The notes under the pieces were generated by a model. That model saw only the letters and a list, made by a program, of their open reading frames with translations, did no database searches and had not been told where the DNA came from. A stretch of 64,000 nucleotides of DNA from JANMEB01 sp041745295 (GTDB lineage: Bacteria; Planctomycetota; Planctomycetia; Pirellulales; Pirellulaceae): positions 1 to 64,000 of the forward strand of contig JBGTJE010000048.1 in assembly GCA_041745295.1 (NCBI GenBank), in the 5' to 3' direction. Every line of letters starts with the position of its first letter. Positions within the stretch are counted from its first letter, which is position 1. The translations under genes and the position numbers were made by a program. Shown piece by piece: positions 36,954 to 44,842 of the stretch.

Positions 36954-37778
36954 TTAGTCGCTCAAGATCAGAAGCTCTTCGAATTCTCCTCTGCTCCCAG
37001 CAGTCGCGGAGATGGAACTGAACCGAGAAATGCTCTTGAGGCGAAACCCGTGCAATCTGTAAAGCCTCTGCACGGACGCGTGGTTCGCGTTCGTCGAGAC
37101 GACGAAAGCCCCCCGATCTCGCGCACGAGCCAAGGTCGCGGCCAAACGCACTTGGTCGTCCCAAGAAAACAACTTTTCGTTGTACTTGATGAAGCCGTTC
37201 AGATTGTGGCGAATTGTGTAGGGCGGATCCGCGAATACCAGGTCATTACGCTTTGCTTCGTTCACTAGTACCTCGAAGTCGGCAACGCGAAGCTCCGCGC
37301 CACGAAGTAGACGAGCGGCTGCGGCGAAATCATCGGTTTCAAAGAGCACTGAATCACGCGTCCCCTTCGGCACGTTGAATTCGCCTTTTCGGTTGACGCG
37401 ATAAATGCCGTTGAAGCATGTGCGATTCAGATAAATCAGCCGGGCCGCTCTCTCGATGTTGCAACGCGGCTCCTGTTCGCGCACAAGATAGTAATGACGC
37501 ACGTCGTGTTTCTCTTGATGCTCACGAAGCAGCGCGTGTGCCTTCTTCCATCCGAGTCGAAGTCCCCGATAGGCGGCTATCAATTCCTCGTTCGTATCCC
37601 CCAGCAAAGCATGTTCCGGACAAAGGTGGAAATACACAGAGCCGCTTCCTAAGAAGGGCTCAATGTAGCGCCGATACGAGCGTGGAAAGACATCGCCGTG
37701 CATGCTGACAAACCAGCGCTTTCCACCCGGCCATTTGAGAAAGGGGCGTGCAATGATAGCCCGTGTATTTGTTGCCAT
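36954..37778 (-). CDS. Dam-type adenine-specific DNA methyltransferase (MT-A70-unrelated, class D12)
   Basis: 274 residues from the ATG at 37778 (GAGG just upstream; an ATG at 37796 is in frame but lacks a site). The D12 class motifs are clear: FLKWPGGK binds SAM with PFLGSGSVYF, and the catalytic FADPPYT (DPPY) follows a helix bundle with GIYRVNRKGEFNVP. A last strand holds FVVSTNA. Dam enzymes methylate adenine N6, often in GATC. As the first gene of the run it may protect the host from the HerA-NurA and PGN_0703/PLD nucleases beside it. Which site it uses cannot be read from the sequence. Confidence 0.85.
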   Translation of the reverse strand: MATNTRAIIARPFLKWPGGKRWFVSMHGDVFPRSYRRYIEPFLGSGSVYFHLCPEHALLGDTNEELIAAYRGLRLGWKKAHALLREHQEKHDVRHYYLVREQEPRCNIERAARLIYLNRTCFNGIYRVNRKGEFNVPKGTRDSVLFETDDFAAAARLLRGAELRVADFEVLVNEAKRNDLVFADPPYTIRHNLNGFIKYNEKLFSWDDQVRLAATLARARDRGAFVVSTNANHASVQRLYRLHGFRLKSISRFSSISATAGSRGEFEELLILSD

Positions 37779-38490
37779 GCAATCCTCGTTAATCATCCCT
37801 GCGCGATTGCCAATAGACCCCAGCGAAACGAATTACATATCCTAACCCCCGCAGAATCTGCGTCGAGCCAAGTATGACGGTCCCTGTTGCGGTTGCGAGC
37901 GTTGGTTCGATACCGATAGTGCATACACGTCGCGGAGAACTGTGTCGGCGGGCTGAGTGCCGAGTTTTCCGTCGATCGCATGGATCGCCAAGTTCATACG
38001 GACCAAACGCCAGGTGGTGGGTTAAGACTCCTGGCGATGCAGATGTCGCGGCTACGAATTGTTCGGATTGCACGATCACGCCGCCGAAGCCGTAGTGTGT
38101 TTGCAGTCCCAGTTTCGATATTTCCCCGCCATCGTCACCAGAATTTCGGACCAAAGCGATTGGACAATTTGCTAAGCAATCGCGCGAATTAAACAGGCAA
38201 AATTGGCTCCAAAACTGCGAAATCCTTTGCCAAGTTGTGATGACGAGCCAGTTTTTGTGAATCGCTCCGTACTCAACACCTCGACGCTATTAAGCCGAAA
38301 ATGCGTATGACCTAAACAGGCCATTACATGAACAAGCACGTATCGCTTGCCGCACCTAAGTCCCCAATTGATAATGGCGTCCCCAGAAATGTGTTAATGC
38401 AGTCGGACGAACGACTGGGATGATCAAATACGAATGTCGGCGAGCCAGGCGCGATGATCTTCCGCGAGCTCACAGAACTGAACAATCAGA
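37779..38490. other. about 710-base divergent intergenic region
   Basis: It lies between the Dam-type methylase (minus strand) and the UvrD-like gene (plus strand). No reading frame on either strand looks like a known or well-formed protein. The promoters of both defence runs must lie here. A short inverted repeat CAGTCG/CGACTG is at 38401-38418. Confidence 0.5.
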
Positions 38491-41247
38491 ATGCAGCTAA
38501 CGCACACCCAATTGCGAGCCATTGAGCACGCTGGCGGCAATCTCCAGCTAATTGCCTGCGCTGGATCAGGGAAAACTGAAGTTGTCGCGCGCCGTGTAGT
38601 ACACCTACTCACGCCAGGAAAGCAGGATTCGCTTTTGCCGCGAAACATCGTCGCCTTCACCTTCACGGAAAAGGCAGCCGCAGAGTTGAAGGAACGTATT
38701 GTGACGCGCGCAAGGCAAGCGCTGGGAGATGTCGTCGGCCTTGCCGAGATGTTCGTGGGAACAATACACGCATATTGTCTCGAGCTCCTCAAGAGTGAGG
38801 CGCCGAAGTACTTGAAGTACGAAGTGCTGAATGAGGTTCAGCAAGGATTGTTTGTTGATCGCAACAGCAAGCAGAGCGGCCTGACGACATCAACCGATTT
38901 GGTTGGAGTTGCGCTAAAACGATATAGAGACACGCCGCACTATATCGCGGCCTTGTCAATTCTGCGAGAAGCTGAACTCGACACTGCCCAACTCAATGGA
39001 TGTTCGTTGGTCGATGGGTCGGAGGCATATCGGCAATTGCTGGATAAGCACAGTTATCTTGATTATTCGTCAATTCTTGAGTGCGCGGTTGAAGCATTGA
39101 CGAACGATGACGGGCTTCGGCAGCGCCTGAGTGATCGGATCAAGTACGTCATCGTCGATGAGTATCAAGACGTAAACCCGGTACAAGAAGCCATCGTCTG
39201 GACCCTCCATGAACTTGGCGCACGAATCTGCGTGGTTGGCGACGACGACCAGACCATTTATCAATGGCGTGGAAGCGATGTCGCAAGCATCTTAACTTTT
39301 AAAGATCGATATCCGCGGGTCGATCAAATTCCAATCGAAGAAAACTTCCGGTCGAGCGAAGGAATTGTCGAAACGGCCAGGCCGTTTATCGAACAAAATT
39401 CCGCTCGGCTAACGAAGGCAATGAAGCCCACAGGTGCGCAAGCCTTTGATGCGGGCGACATCATTGCATTATCGTTCCCGACGCCGGAGGCCGAGGCCCA
39501 GCACATCGTTTCAAATGCGCAGTCGCTGCGAGGAGTGGCATTTTCGGAGGATAGTGGCGAGCGCGGTTTGTCGTGGTCCGATATGGCCGTGCTGCTTCGT
39601 AGCGTGAAAGCCAATGCGGCACCGATAACAACTGCACTCCAGCAAGCCGGCATCCCGTATGTGGTGACCGGGATGACAAACCTCTTTGGTACGGCTGAAG
39701 CCGAAGCGGCGCGTCAGCTCTTCTATTTCATTGGCGACCGTCCAGGCGTTACGGACGCTGTTGTTGACCAGGCCTGGAACAACGCGAATATTGGTCTCGA
39801 TCCAACGGTGCTTCGCGCGGCAGTAGTGGACGCCGCCGCGTCCAAGGCGGCACTGACCGATCCAAACCAGCAACGGTTTGGACAATATTCCATCCAACGC
39901 GTATTCCTCAACTTCCTCGAGAAGATTGGAATTCGAGAAGAGATCGTTCCCAATGGCCGCGGGGAGGTCGTGTTCTACAACCTCGGTAAGTTCAGTCAGC
40001 TCATTTCTGACTTCGAATCAATTCACTACCATTCGCGACCGGTTGACAAGTATGATTCGTTTGCTGACTTTCTTGCATTCCGTGCGGAAGAGGCATATCC
40101 GGAAGGCTGGCAGGACAACCAATATGCCAACCCAGATGCCGTTCGCATTATGACGATCCACCAAGCCAAAGGAATGCAGTGGCCGGTGGTGTTTGTCCCA
40201 GCACTTCTCAAGAATCGGTTTCCGGCCAAGAAGCCAGGCGGCCGGAACGTGTGGCATCTGATCCCGCGCGGCGGTGTTCTAGGACAGCCTCGCTTTGAGG
40301 GAACCATCGAGGATGAACGGCGGCTTTTTTACGTCGCGATGACGCGAGCGCAGAAGTTTCTTCATCTGACGTGGGCTCCCGTGACTGGAAACCAGCTATT
40401 TCAGAAGGTGTCTCAATTCTGGAATGACATACTTGTTTCGCGTTTTGTAAAGCGGAGACCAGCGGATTACTCCGCGCGACGGCGTCTGCCTCCGTCGCCT
40501 CGAGCCGGGGTTGCCAACGTCGTTTTCTCGTTTTCTGATCTGAAGTACTTCTTTGAATGTCCGTACCAATTCAAGCTGCGAGTTCTGTACGGCTTTAACG
40601 CGCCGATCCATGAGGCGCTTGGATACGGCAAATCCCTGCATGATGCGCTGGCCGAAGTCCATTCGCGGGCGATTCGCGGCGACATCGCTGCCGAGAGCGA
40701 AGTTCCAGCCCTCGTCGGTACGCATCTACATGCGCCTTATGCCTATCCAGCGCTGCGTCAGCAGCTAGAGCAATCGGCCGAACGTGTCCTGCGCGATTAT
40801 CTGAAGGACAATCGTGAATTATTTGACAAACTTGAGTTTTCCGAGAAACAGGTTGAGATCAACCTTGGCTCCGGTGTGACCGTGACTGGACGAATCGATC
40901 TTGTTCGGCGCCTTGATACAAATGAAACAACGATTGTCGATCTCAAATCATCCGATCGTGCACAGACTGAAGCCGTGACAGAGACGCAGCTCCATGTTTA
41001 CGCACTCGGATACCAAGAACTGACCGGGCGCCGTCCCGACTTCGTTGAGATCTACGAGTTGGACGAAGGCCGTCGCAAAGCACGAACGGTCGACGATGAC
41101 TTTATCGCCGATGTTCAGAAAGGTGTACGGCAGGCTGCGGACGCATTGCGGCAAGGTGCGTTACCTCCAGATCCGGCCCCGAACAAATGTCGCAATTGCG
41201 ACTATTGCGGAATGTGCTCCGCCGGCCGAAATGCAACGGCCAGCTGA
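38491..41247 (+). CDS. UvrD-family helicase with Cas4/RecB-type nuclease domain
   Basis: 918 residues. The SF1A core has ACAGSGKTEVV (22-32), FTFTEKAAAELKER, GTIHAYC, VDEYQDVNPVQ, VGDDDQTIYQWRG, ENFRS, VRIMTIHQAKGMQWP and YVAMTRAQ. From about 680 a PD-(D/E)XK nuclease follows: FSDLKYFFECPYQFKLR, then TGRIDLV and TIVDLKSS near 800-820 as the D and DxK parts. Cysteines at about 690 and in KCRNCDYCGMCS (about 900-910) form the iron-sulfur signature seen in AddB and Cas4. Thus it both unwinds and cuts DNA, like RecB/AddA. It opens a plus-strand run; the exonuclease gene starts 20 bases later. Confidence 0.85.
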   Translation: MQLTHTQLRAIEHAGGNLQLIACAGSGKTEVVARRVVHLLTPGKQDSLLPRNIVAFTFTEKAAAELKERIVTRARQALGDVVGLAEMFVGTIHAYCLELLKSEAPKYLKYEVLNEVQQGLFVDRNSKQSGLTTSTDLVGVALKRYRDTPHYIAALSILREAELDTAQLNGCSLVDGSEAYRQLLDKHSYLDYSSILECAVEALTNDDGLRQRLSDRIKYVIVDEYQDVNPVQEAIVWTLHELGARICVVGDDDQTIYQWRGSDVASILTFKDRYPRVDQIPIEENFRSSEGIVETARPFIEQNSARLTKAMKPTGAQAFDAGDIIALSFPTPEAEAQHIVSNAQSLRGVAFSEDSGERGLSWSDMAVLLRSVKANAAPITTALQQAGIPYVVTGMTNLFGTAEAEAARQLFYFIGDRPGVTDAVVDQAWNNANIGLDPTVLRAAVVDAAASKAALTDPNQQRFGQYSIQRVFLNFLEKIGIREEIVPNGRGEVVFYNLGKFSQLISDFESIHYHSRPVDKYDSFADFLAFRAEEAYPEGWQDNQYANPDAVRIMTIHQAKGMQWPVVFVPALLKNRFPAKKPGGRNVWHLIPRGGVLGQPRFEGTIEDERRLFYVAMTRAQKFLHLTWAPVTGNQLFQKVSQFWNDILVSRFVKRRPADYSARRRLPPSPRAGVANVVFSFSDLKYFFECPYQFKLRVLYGFNAPIHEALGYGKSLHDALAEVHSRAIRGDIAAESEVPALVGTHLHAPYAYPALRQQLEQSAERVLRDYLKDNRELFDKLEFSEKQVEINLGSGVTVTGRIDLVRRLDTNETTIVDLKSSDRAQTEAVTETQLHVYALGYQELTGRRPDFVEIYELDEGRRKARTVDDDFIADVQKGVRQAADALRQGALPPDPAPNKCRNCDYCGMCSAGRNATAS

Positions 41248-41267
41248 TCGAGCGCGCGAGACAGCAT

Positions 41268-41768
41268 ATGTATACCTTCACAGCAATCGATTTTGAGACG
41301 GCAAACAACAAGCCCGACAGTGCCTGCGCCATTGGCATGGTCAGCGTTGTGAACGGTGAAATTACGCGATGCGAGCATCAGCTAATCCAGCCTCCGGATG
41401 ACGTGTTTACTAATACTTCGATTCACGGAATATCTTGGCACGACGTTAAGAAAGCGCCGACCTTTGCGGACTATTGGCCAATTCTTTCGCAGAAACTAAA
41501 GGGCATTGATTTCGTCGCCGCACATAACGTTTCATTCGATCAACGGGTCCTTGATTCGAGTTGCCACAGATATCAAATTCCGGTTCCGTGCCGCGATTAC
41601 GTGTGCACCGTGAGGGTCGCCCGTGAAGTCTTAGCGATTCGTCCAGCAACATTAGATAACGTCTGCTACAGGCTGAAGATTCCCCTGTGCCACCACAACG
41701 CCGAATCGGATGCTCAGGCATGTGCGCAGATTCTGCTTTTGGCGTATCGCGCCGGCTGGCGATACTAG
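41268..41768 (+). CDS. DEDDh 3'-5' exonuclease (DnaQ/epsilon-like)
   Basis: 166 residues from the ATG at 41268. Exo I is AIDFETANN (D and E), Exo II AHNVSFDQRVLD, Exo III HHNAESDAQACAQ with the His-Asp pair of the DEDDh class. The final short helix LAYRAGWRY resembles the end of similar bacterial exonucleases. It would chew 3' ends of single strands, a natural follow-up to the helicase-nuclease upstream. Its stop is 29 bases before the methyltransferase start. The open frame continues upstream (to 41187) into the previous gene, but the ATG chosen is the one that gives a normal protein. Confidence 0.85.
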   Translation: MYTFTAIDFETANNKPDSACAIGMVSVVNGEITRCEHQLIQPPDDVFTNTSIHGISWHDVKKAPTFADYWPILSQKLKGIDFVAAHNVSFDQRVLDSSCHRYQIPVPCRDYVCTVRVAREVLAIRPATLDNVCYRLKIPLCHHNAESDAQACAQILLLAYRAGWRY

Positions 41769-41797
41769 ACCTTTTCCACCTCCTAACTGATGTCACA

Positions 41798-44458
41798 ATG
41801 GCTAAAAAGCTGATAACGCGTAGGCCGAAGCGCCGCCGTAATACGAAACGAACAGCAACCCGCACAATCGCCATCTCGCGTCCACGGTCAAAAAAGCGGA
41901 AAATTTCCCGTCTTAAACCGCCGGAGAAGCGCAGAATGGCAAAAAAACCGAAGGCCGAGAAAAAGGTCACCCGCTATACCTACGACGACATTAAGGAGCC
42001 GCGTACACCCGAGACTGGGCATACGCCCCTTTTGCCATCTGACGAGCAGGTGGTAATTCTGCCCATGGACAATGGCTGGAGCAAAGCCATCCGAGTCGGC
42101 AAATTGTCGGACGAGGACGCGCGTCCAGTGGTCGTCGACATGGACCCAGCTGCGGACCCAGTTCTTTTTTGGGCCGGCAAACGCAACCGCCGCGAAGTGC
42201 CCGTCTTGCCGCTGCAGCGAAACGAGATTGTGTCCGAGTCGCGCATTGCGCAGATTATCGACCGGGTGCGCCGAGAAGCCGACCAAAAGTCAGGTGCGGC
42301 ACGGCAGGGACACCTCTTTGCCGAACTCGAGAAGGAACTTCGAGATAGCGACCGAAAGAAGCGAGTCGAGTTCTACACCCACGAGGAGGGCTGGAAGAAC
42401 AAACTCATTTGCGGCGACTCGTTGCACGTGATGGAGTCGCTGCTCCACTATGAGCACATGCGTGGCAAAGTGCAGATGATCTATTTCGATCCGCCGTACG
42501 GCATCAAATACGATTCGAACTTCCAGCAACGGGTAGATTCGACGGAGAACGCTGAGAAAGACAATGCAGACGATGTGCTGTCCATCAAAGCCTTTCGGGA
42601 CACTTGGACCTTAGGTATCCACTCTTACTTGTCGTATCTCCAGGAGCGCCTCTATCTCTGCAGGGAACTGCTGGCCGATTGTGGGTCGGTGTTTCTCCAG
42701 ATGGGCGACGACAATTCGCATCTTGTACGAACCCTGATGGACGAAGTGTTCGGCTACTCCAACCGGGTTGCTGACATACGATTCGTCAAGGCCGCTGGCC
42801 GAGGCTCCGGGATTCTCGACTCACTCTTCGACACGTTGTTATGGTACGCGAAGGACAAGGACGAGCTTCGGACCATCTACAAGCAGCTGTACGTGTCGAA
42901 GGGCGGTGCCGACGAGGATCCCCTTTACAATCACGTTGAGGGCTCCGGCGGCGAGATGACCAAGCTCTCTTCCGCGCAGCTGAGTGGAGTTGATCCGATA
43001 CCTCTGGGGCGACGAGTTCGGCTCGACCCACTTGTTTCGGATGGCGAGACTGAGGAGGGGTCGAAGCCATTTAAGTTTCAGGGCAAGATGTATGCGCCTC
43101 CGCCCGGGACGCACTGGAAGCACGCGCTCGAGGGACGAGAATCGCTTGCGGAGAAGGGACGAATTTACTCCATCGGAAAGCAGATTCGTTACAAGCGATA
43201 TCCGGAGGACTTCGATTGGCGTCCAATGGCTGACATTTGGACTGACACGCAGAAGGGCACTTTTGTCGGCAAACGACGCTACGTCGTCCAGACTGCCCAG
43301 AAAGTGATTGAACGCTGCATCTGCATGTCAACCGAGCCCGGAGCCCTTGTCCTTGATATCACCTCCGGGTCGGGAACAACCGCACTGGCTGCAGAGAATC
43401 TCGGTCGACGGTGGATCATGTGTGATACGTCGCGAGTCGCGATCAACGTGTCGCGTATCCAACTGCTCGAGACGGTGTTTCGGTCATACAAGCTGCGAGG
43501 GAACCGCGTCTCCGAGGGACTGCACTACGAGCAAGCGAGGCGAACGCAGCCGTCAGACGTGGCCTATGATAGAGAGCCGGAGACCGTTGACCTAATAGAT
43601 CGACCGCTCGAGGAATCAGGTTCGCTTCGGGTGTGCGGTCCCTTCGAGGTGATGACGCTCGGCCGCTACTCCGTCGAGGACTGGAAGGGCTACGTCGTCC
43701 GCGAGGCGGGCATCGGTGAGGCGGCGAAGCTCGAGAACTACATCGAGACGATCTGCCGCCTCTACCGCAGGGAGGCTGCGATCCAGGGATCGAGCGGCCT
43801 CGTACATGCAGTGGCGGAGACCGAGAAGGAGAAGATCGCGATCTCCGTCGGGCCGCTCTCCGGCCGCGTGACCGGCAAGCAGATCCACGACGCCGTCCAG
43901 GACGCCATGGCCTCGGGCATCCTCGAGGTGCACGTGCTCGGCTGGGCCTTCGAGGCGAACGTTGGCGAAGTGAAGTCGCAGCTCGAAAAGCGCGGAAAGG
44001 TCAAAGTCGTCTTGATCATGATTCGCCCGGACACGCTTGCAGAGGGGCTCAAAGCGACGCAACCAGAAATGCTTTTCTCGCCGTTGGCTATGCCAGACAT
44101 TGAGCTCAAGATGGCAAAAAACGGCAATGATAAGCAGATCCAAGTCACGCTCAAGGGTGTCGCTCTCTTCGATCGCAAGCGCCGGACCACCGAATACAAG
44201 CACGCGGACTCAGGCTATGTCTCAGCCTGGTATCTTGACGAGGACTACGATGGTGATTGCTTTGTGGACTGCCAGATGTTCTTCGACTTCAAGAAGACTC
44301 CAAATATCAAGGCCGCACTTCGTACCGATCTAGACCCCGAGGAGTTCACGCTCAAATTGACATCTGAATCCTTCCCCATCCGCACCTACAAGCGCATCGC
44401 GGTAAAGGTCGTGGATGTGTACGGAAATGAATCAACCGTGGTCAAGGAATTGGTTTGA
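41798..44458 (+). CDS. mod: type III restriction-modification methyltransferase (Mod), extended
   Basis: 886 residues from the ATG at 41798. A very basic first 45 residues (RRPKRRRNTKRT and so on) may bind DNA. The beta-class N6-adenine or N4-cytosine methyltransferase order is seen: DPPY in MIYFDPPYGIKYDS (about 229), later the SAM motif ITSGSGTTALAAENLG (about 520). The spacing, with a long target region between, is that of type III Mod proteins. The last 250 residues are additional. Mod methylates one strand and forms the recognition subunit for Res. A part of the gene (about 43610-43960) is GC-rich and uses different codons from the rest, a sign of recombination. Confidence 0.82.
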   Translation: MAKKLITRRPKRRRNTKRTATRTIAISRPRSKKRKISRLKPPEKRRMAKKPKAEKKVTRYTYDDIKEPRTPETGHTPLLPSDEQVVILPMDNGWSKAIRVGKLSDEDARPVVVDMDPAADPVLFWAGKRNRREVPVLPLQRNEIVSESRIAQIIDRVRREADQKSGAARQGHLFAELEKELRDSDRKKRVEFYTHEEGWKNKLICGDSLHVMESLLHYEHMRGKVQMIYFDPPYGIKYDSNFQQRVDSTENAEKDNADDVLSIKAFRDTWTLGIHSYLSYLQERLYLCRELLADCGSVFLQMGDDNSHLVRTLMDEVFGYSNRVADIRFVKAAGRGSGILDSLFDTLLWYAKDKDELRTIYKQLYVSKGGADEDPLYNHVEGSGGEMTKLSSAQLSGVDPIPLGRRVRLDPLVSDGETEEGSKPFKFQGKMYAPPPGTHWKHALEGRESLAEKGRIYSIGKQIRYKRYPEDFDWRPMADIWTDTQKGTFVGKRRYVVQTAQKVIERCICMSTEPGALVLDITSGSGTTALAAENLGRRWIMCDTSRVAINVSRIQLLETVFRSYKLRGNRVSEGLHYEQARRTQPSDVAYDREPETVDLIDRPLEESGSLRVCGPFEVMTLGRYSVEDWKGYVVREAGIGEAAKLENYIETICRLYRREAAIQGSSGLVHAVAETEKEKIAISVGPLSGRVTGKQIHDAVQDAMASGILEVHVLGWAFEANVGEVKSQLEKRGKVKVVLIMIRPDTLAEGLKATQPEMLFSPLAMPDIELKMAKNGNDKQIQVTLKGVALFDRKRRTTEYKHADSGYVSAWYLDEDYDGDCFVDCQMFFDFKKTPNIKAALRTDLDPEEFTLKLTSESFPIRTYKRIAVKVVDVYGNESTVVKELV

Positions 44459-44489
44459 GTTGTCCCTTTATATTTCGTGAGCGACCAGC

Positions 44490-44795
44490 ATGGCAAAGAA
44501 ACGATTGGCGATTTCGTCTAAAGAGGCGAAACAGGGCGAGAAGATGATCGAAGTCAAGATCCGCCTCTGGACCAATAACATTTCGCAAGAATCCGGGAAA
44601 GTTATCCCGAAGCATGCTTGGGCCAGTGGCGTCGTTCGAATTGAACGAAACGATACTCACGGCGTCAAACCGTCGGCACCAGTTCCGTTTCATTCCCTTT
44701 TAGACGTCGGCAAGGCAATCGAGAGCGTGTTAATCAAGCATGGGATCGTGTTGCAGCGCAGTCGTCAGATGCGAAAGTACATGTCAGACGAATAG
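44490..44795 (+). CDS. small conserved-looking protein between Mod and Res
   Basis: 101 residues, basic, starting with a lysine-rich helix and then IEVKIRLWTNNIS, HAWASGVVRIERND, PVPFHSLLDVGKAIESVLI and a charged end. The pattern looks like a folded domain of about 70 residues, and I believe similar short proteins occur at this spot in other Mod-Res loci. Without a search I cannot name it. It has a 31-base gap from Mod and 47 from Res. A small accessory or specificity factor is a guess from the position. Confidence 0.65.
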   Translation: MAKKRLAISSKEAKQGEKMIEVKIRLWTNNISQESGKVIPKHAWASGVVRIERNDTHGVKPSAPVPFHSLLDVGKAIESVLIKHGIVLQRSRQMRKYMSDE

Positions 44796-44842
44796 GGCTG
44801 ATACAAGGTTCTGGTTGCTGTAGTTGTCTCGGAGTTTTGCGC

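Noticed and set aside
37789..38154. Minus-strand frame of 121 codons between the Dam-type gene and the UvrD-like gene
   Set aside because: No recognisable pattern or ribosome site, and it lies where two divergent promoters are expected.
43616..44203. Minus-strand open frame of about 195 codons inside mod
   Set aside because: It exists because the GC-rich block in mod removes stop codons on the other strand; no homology pattern or start signal.
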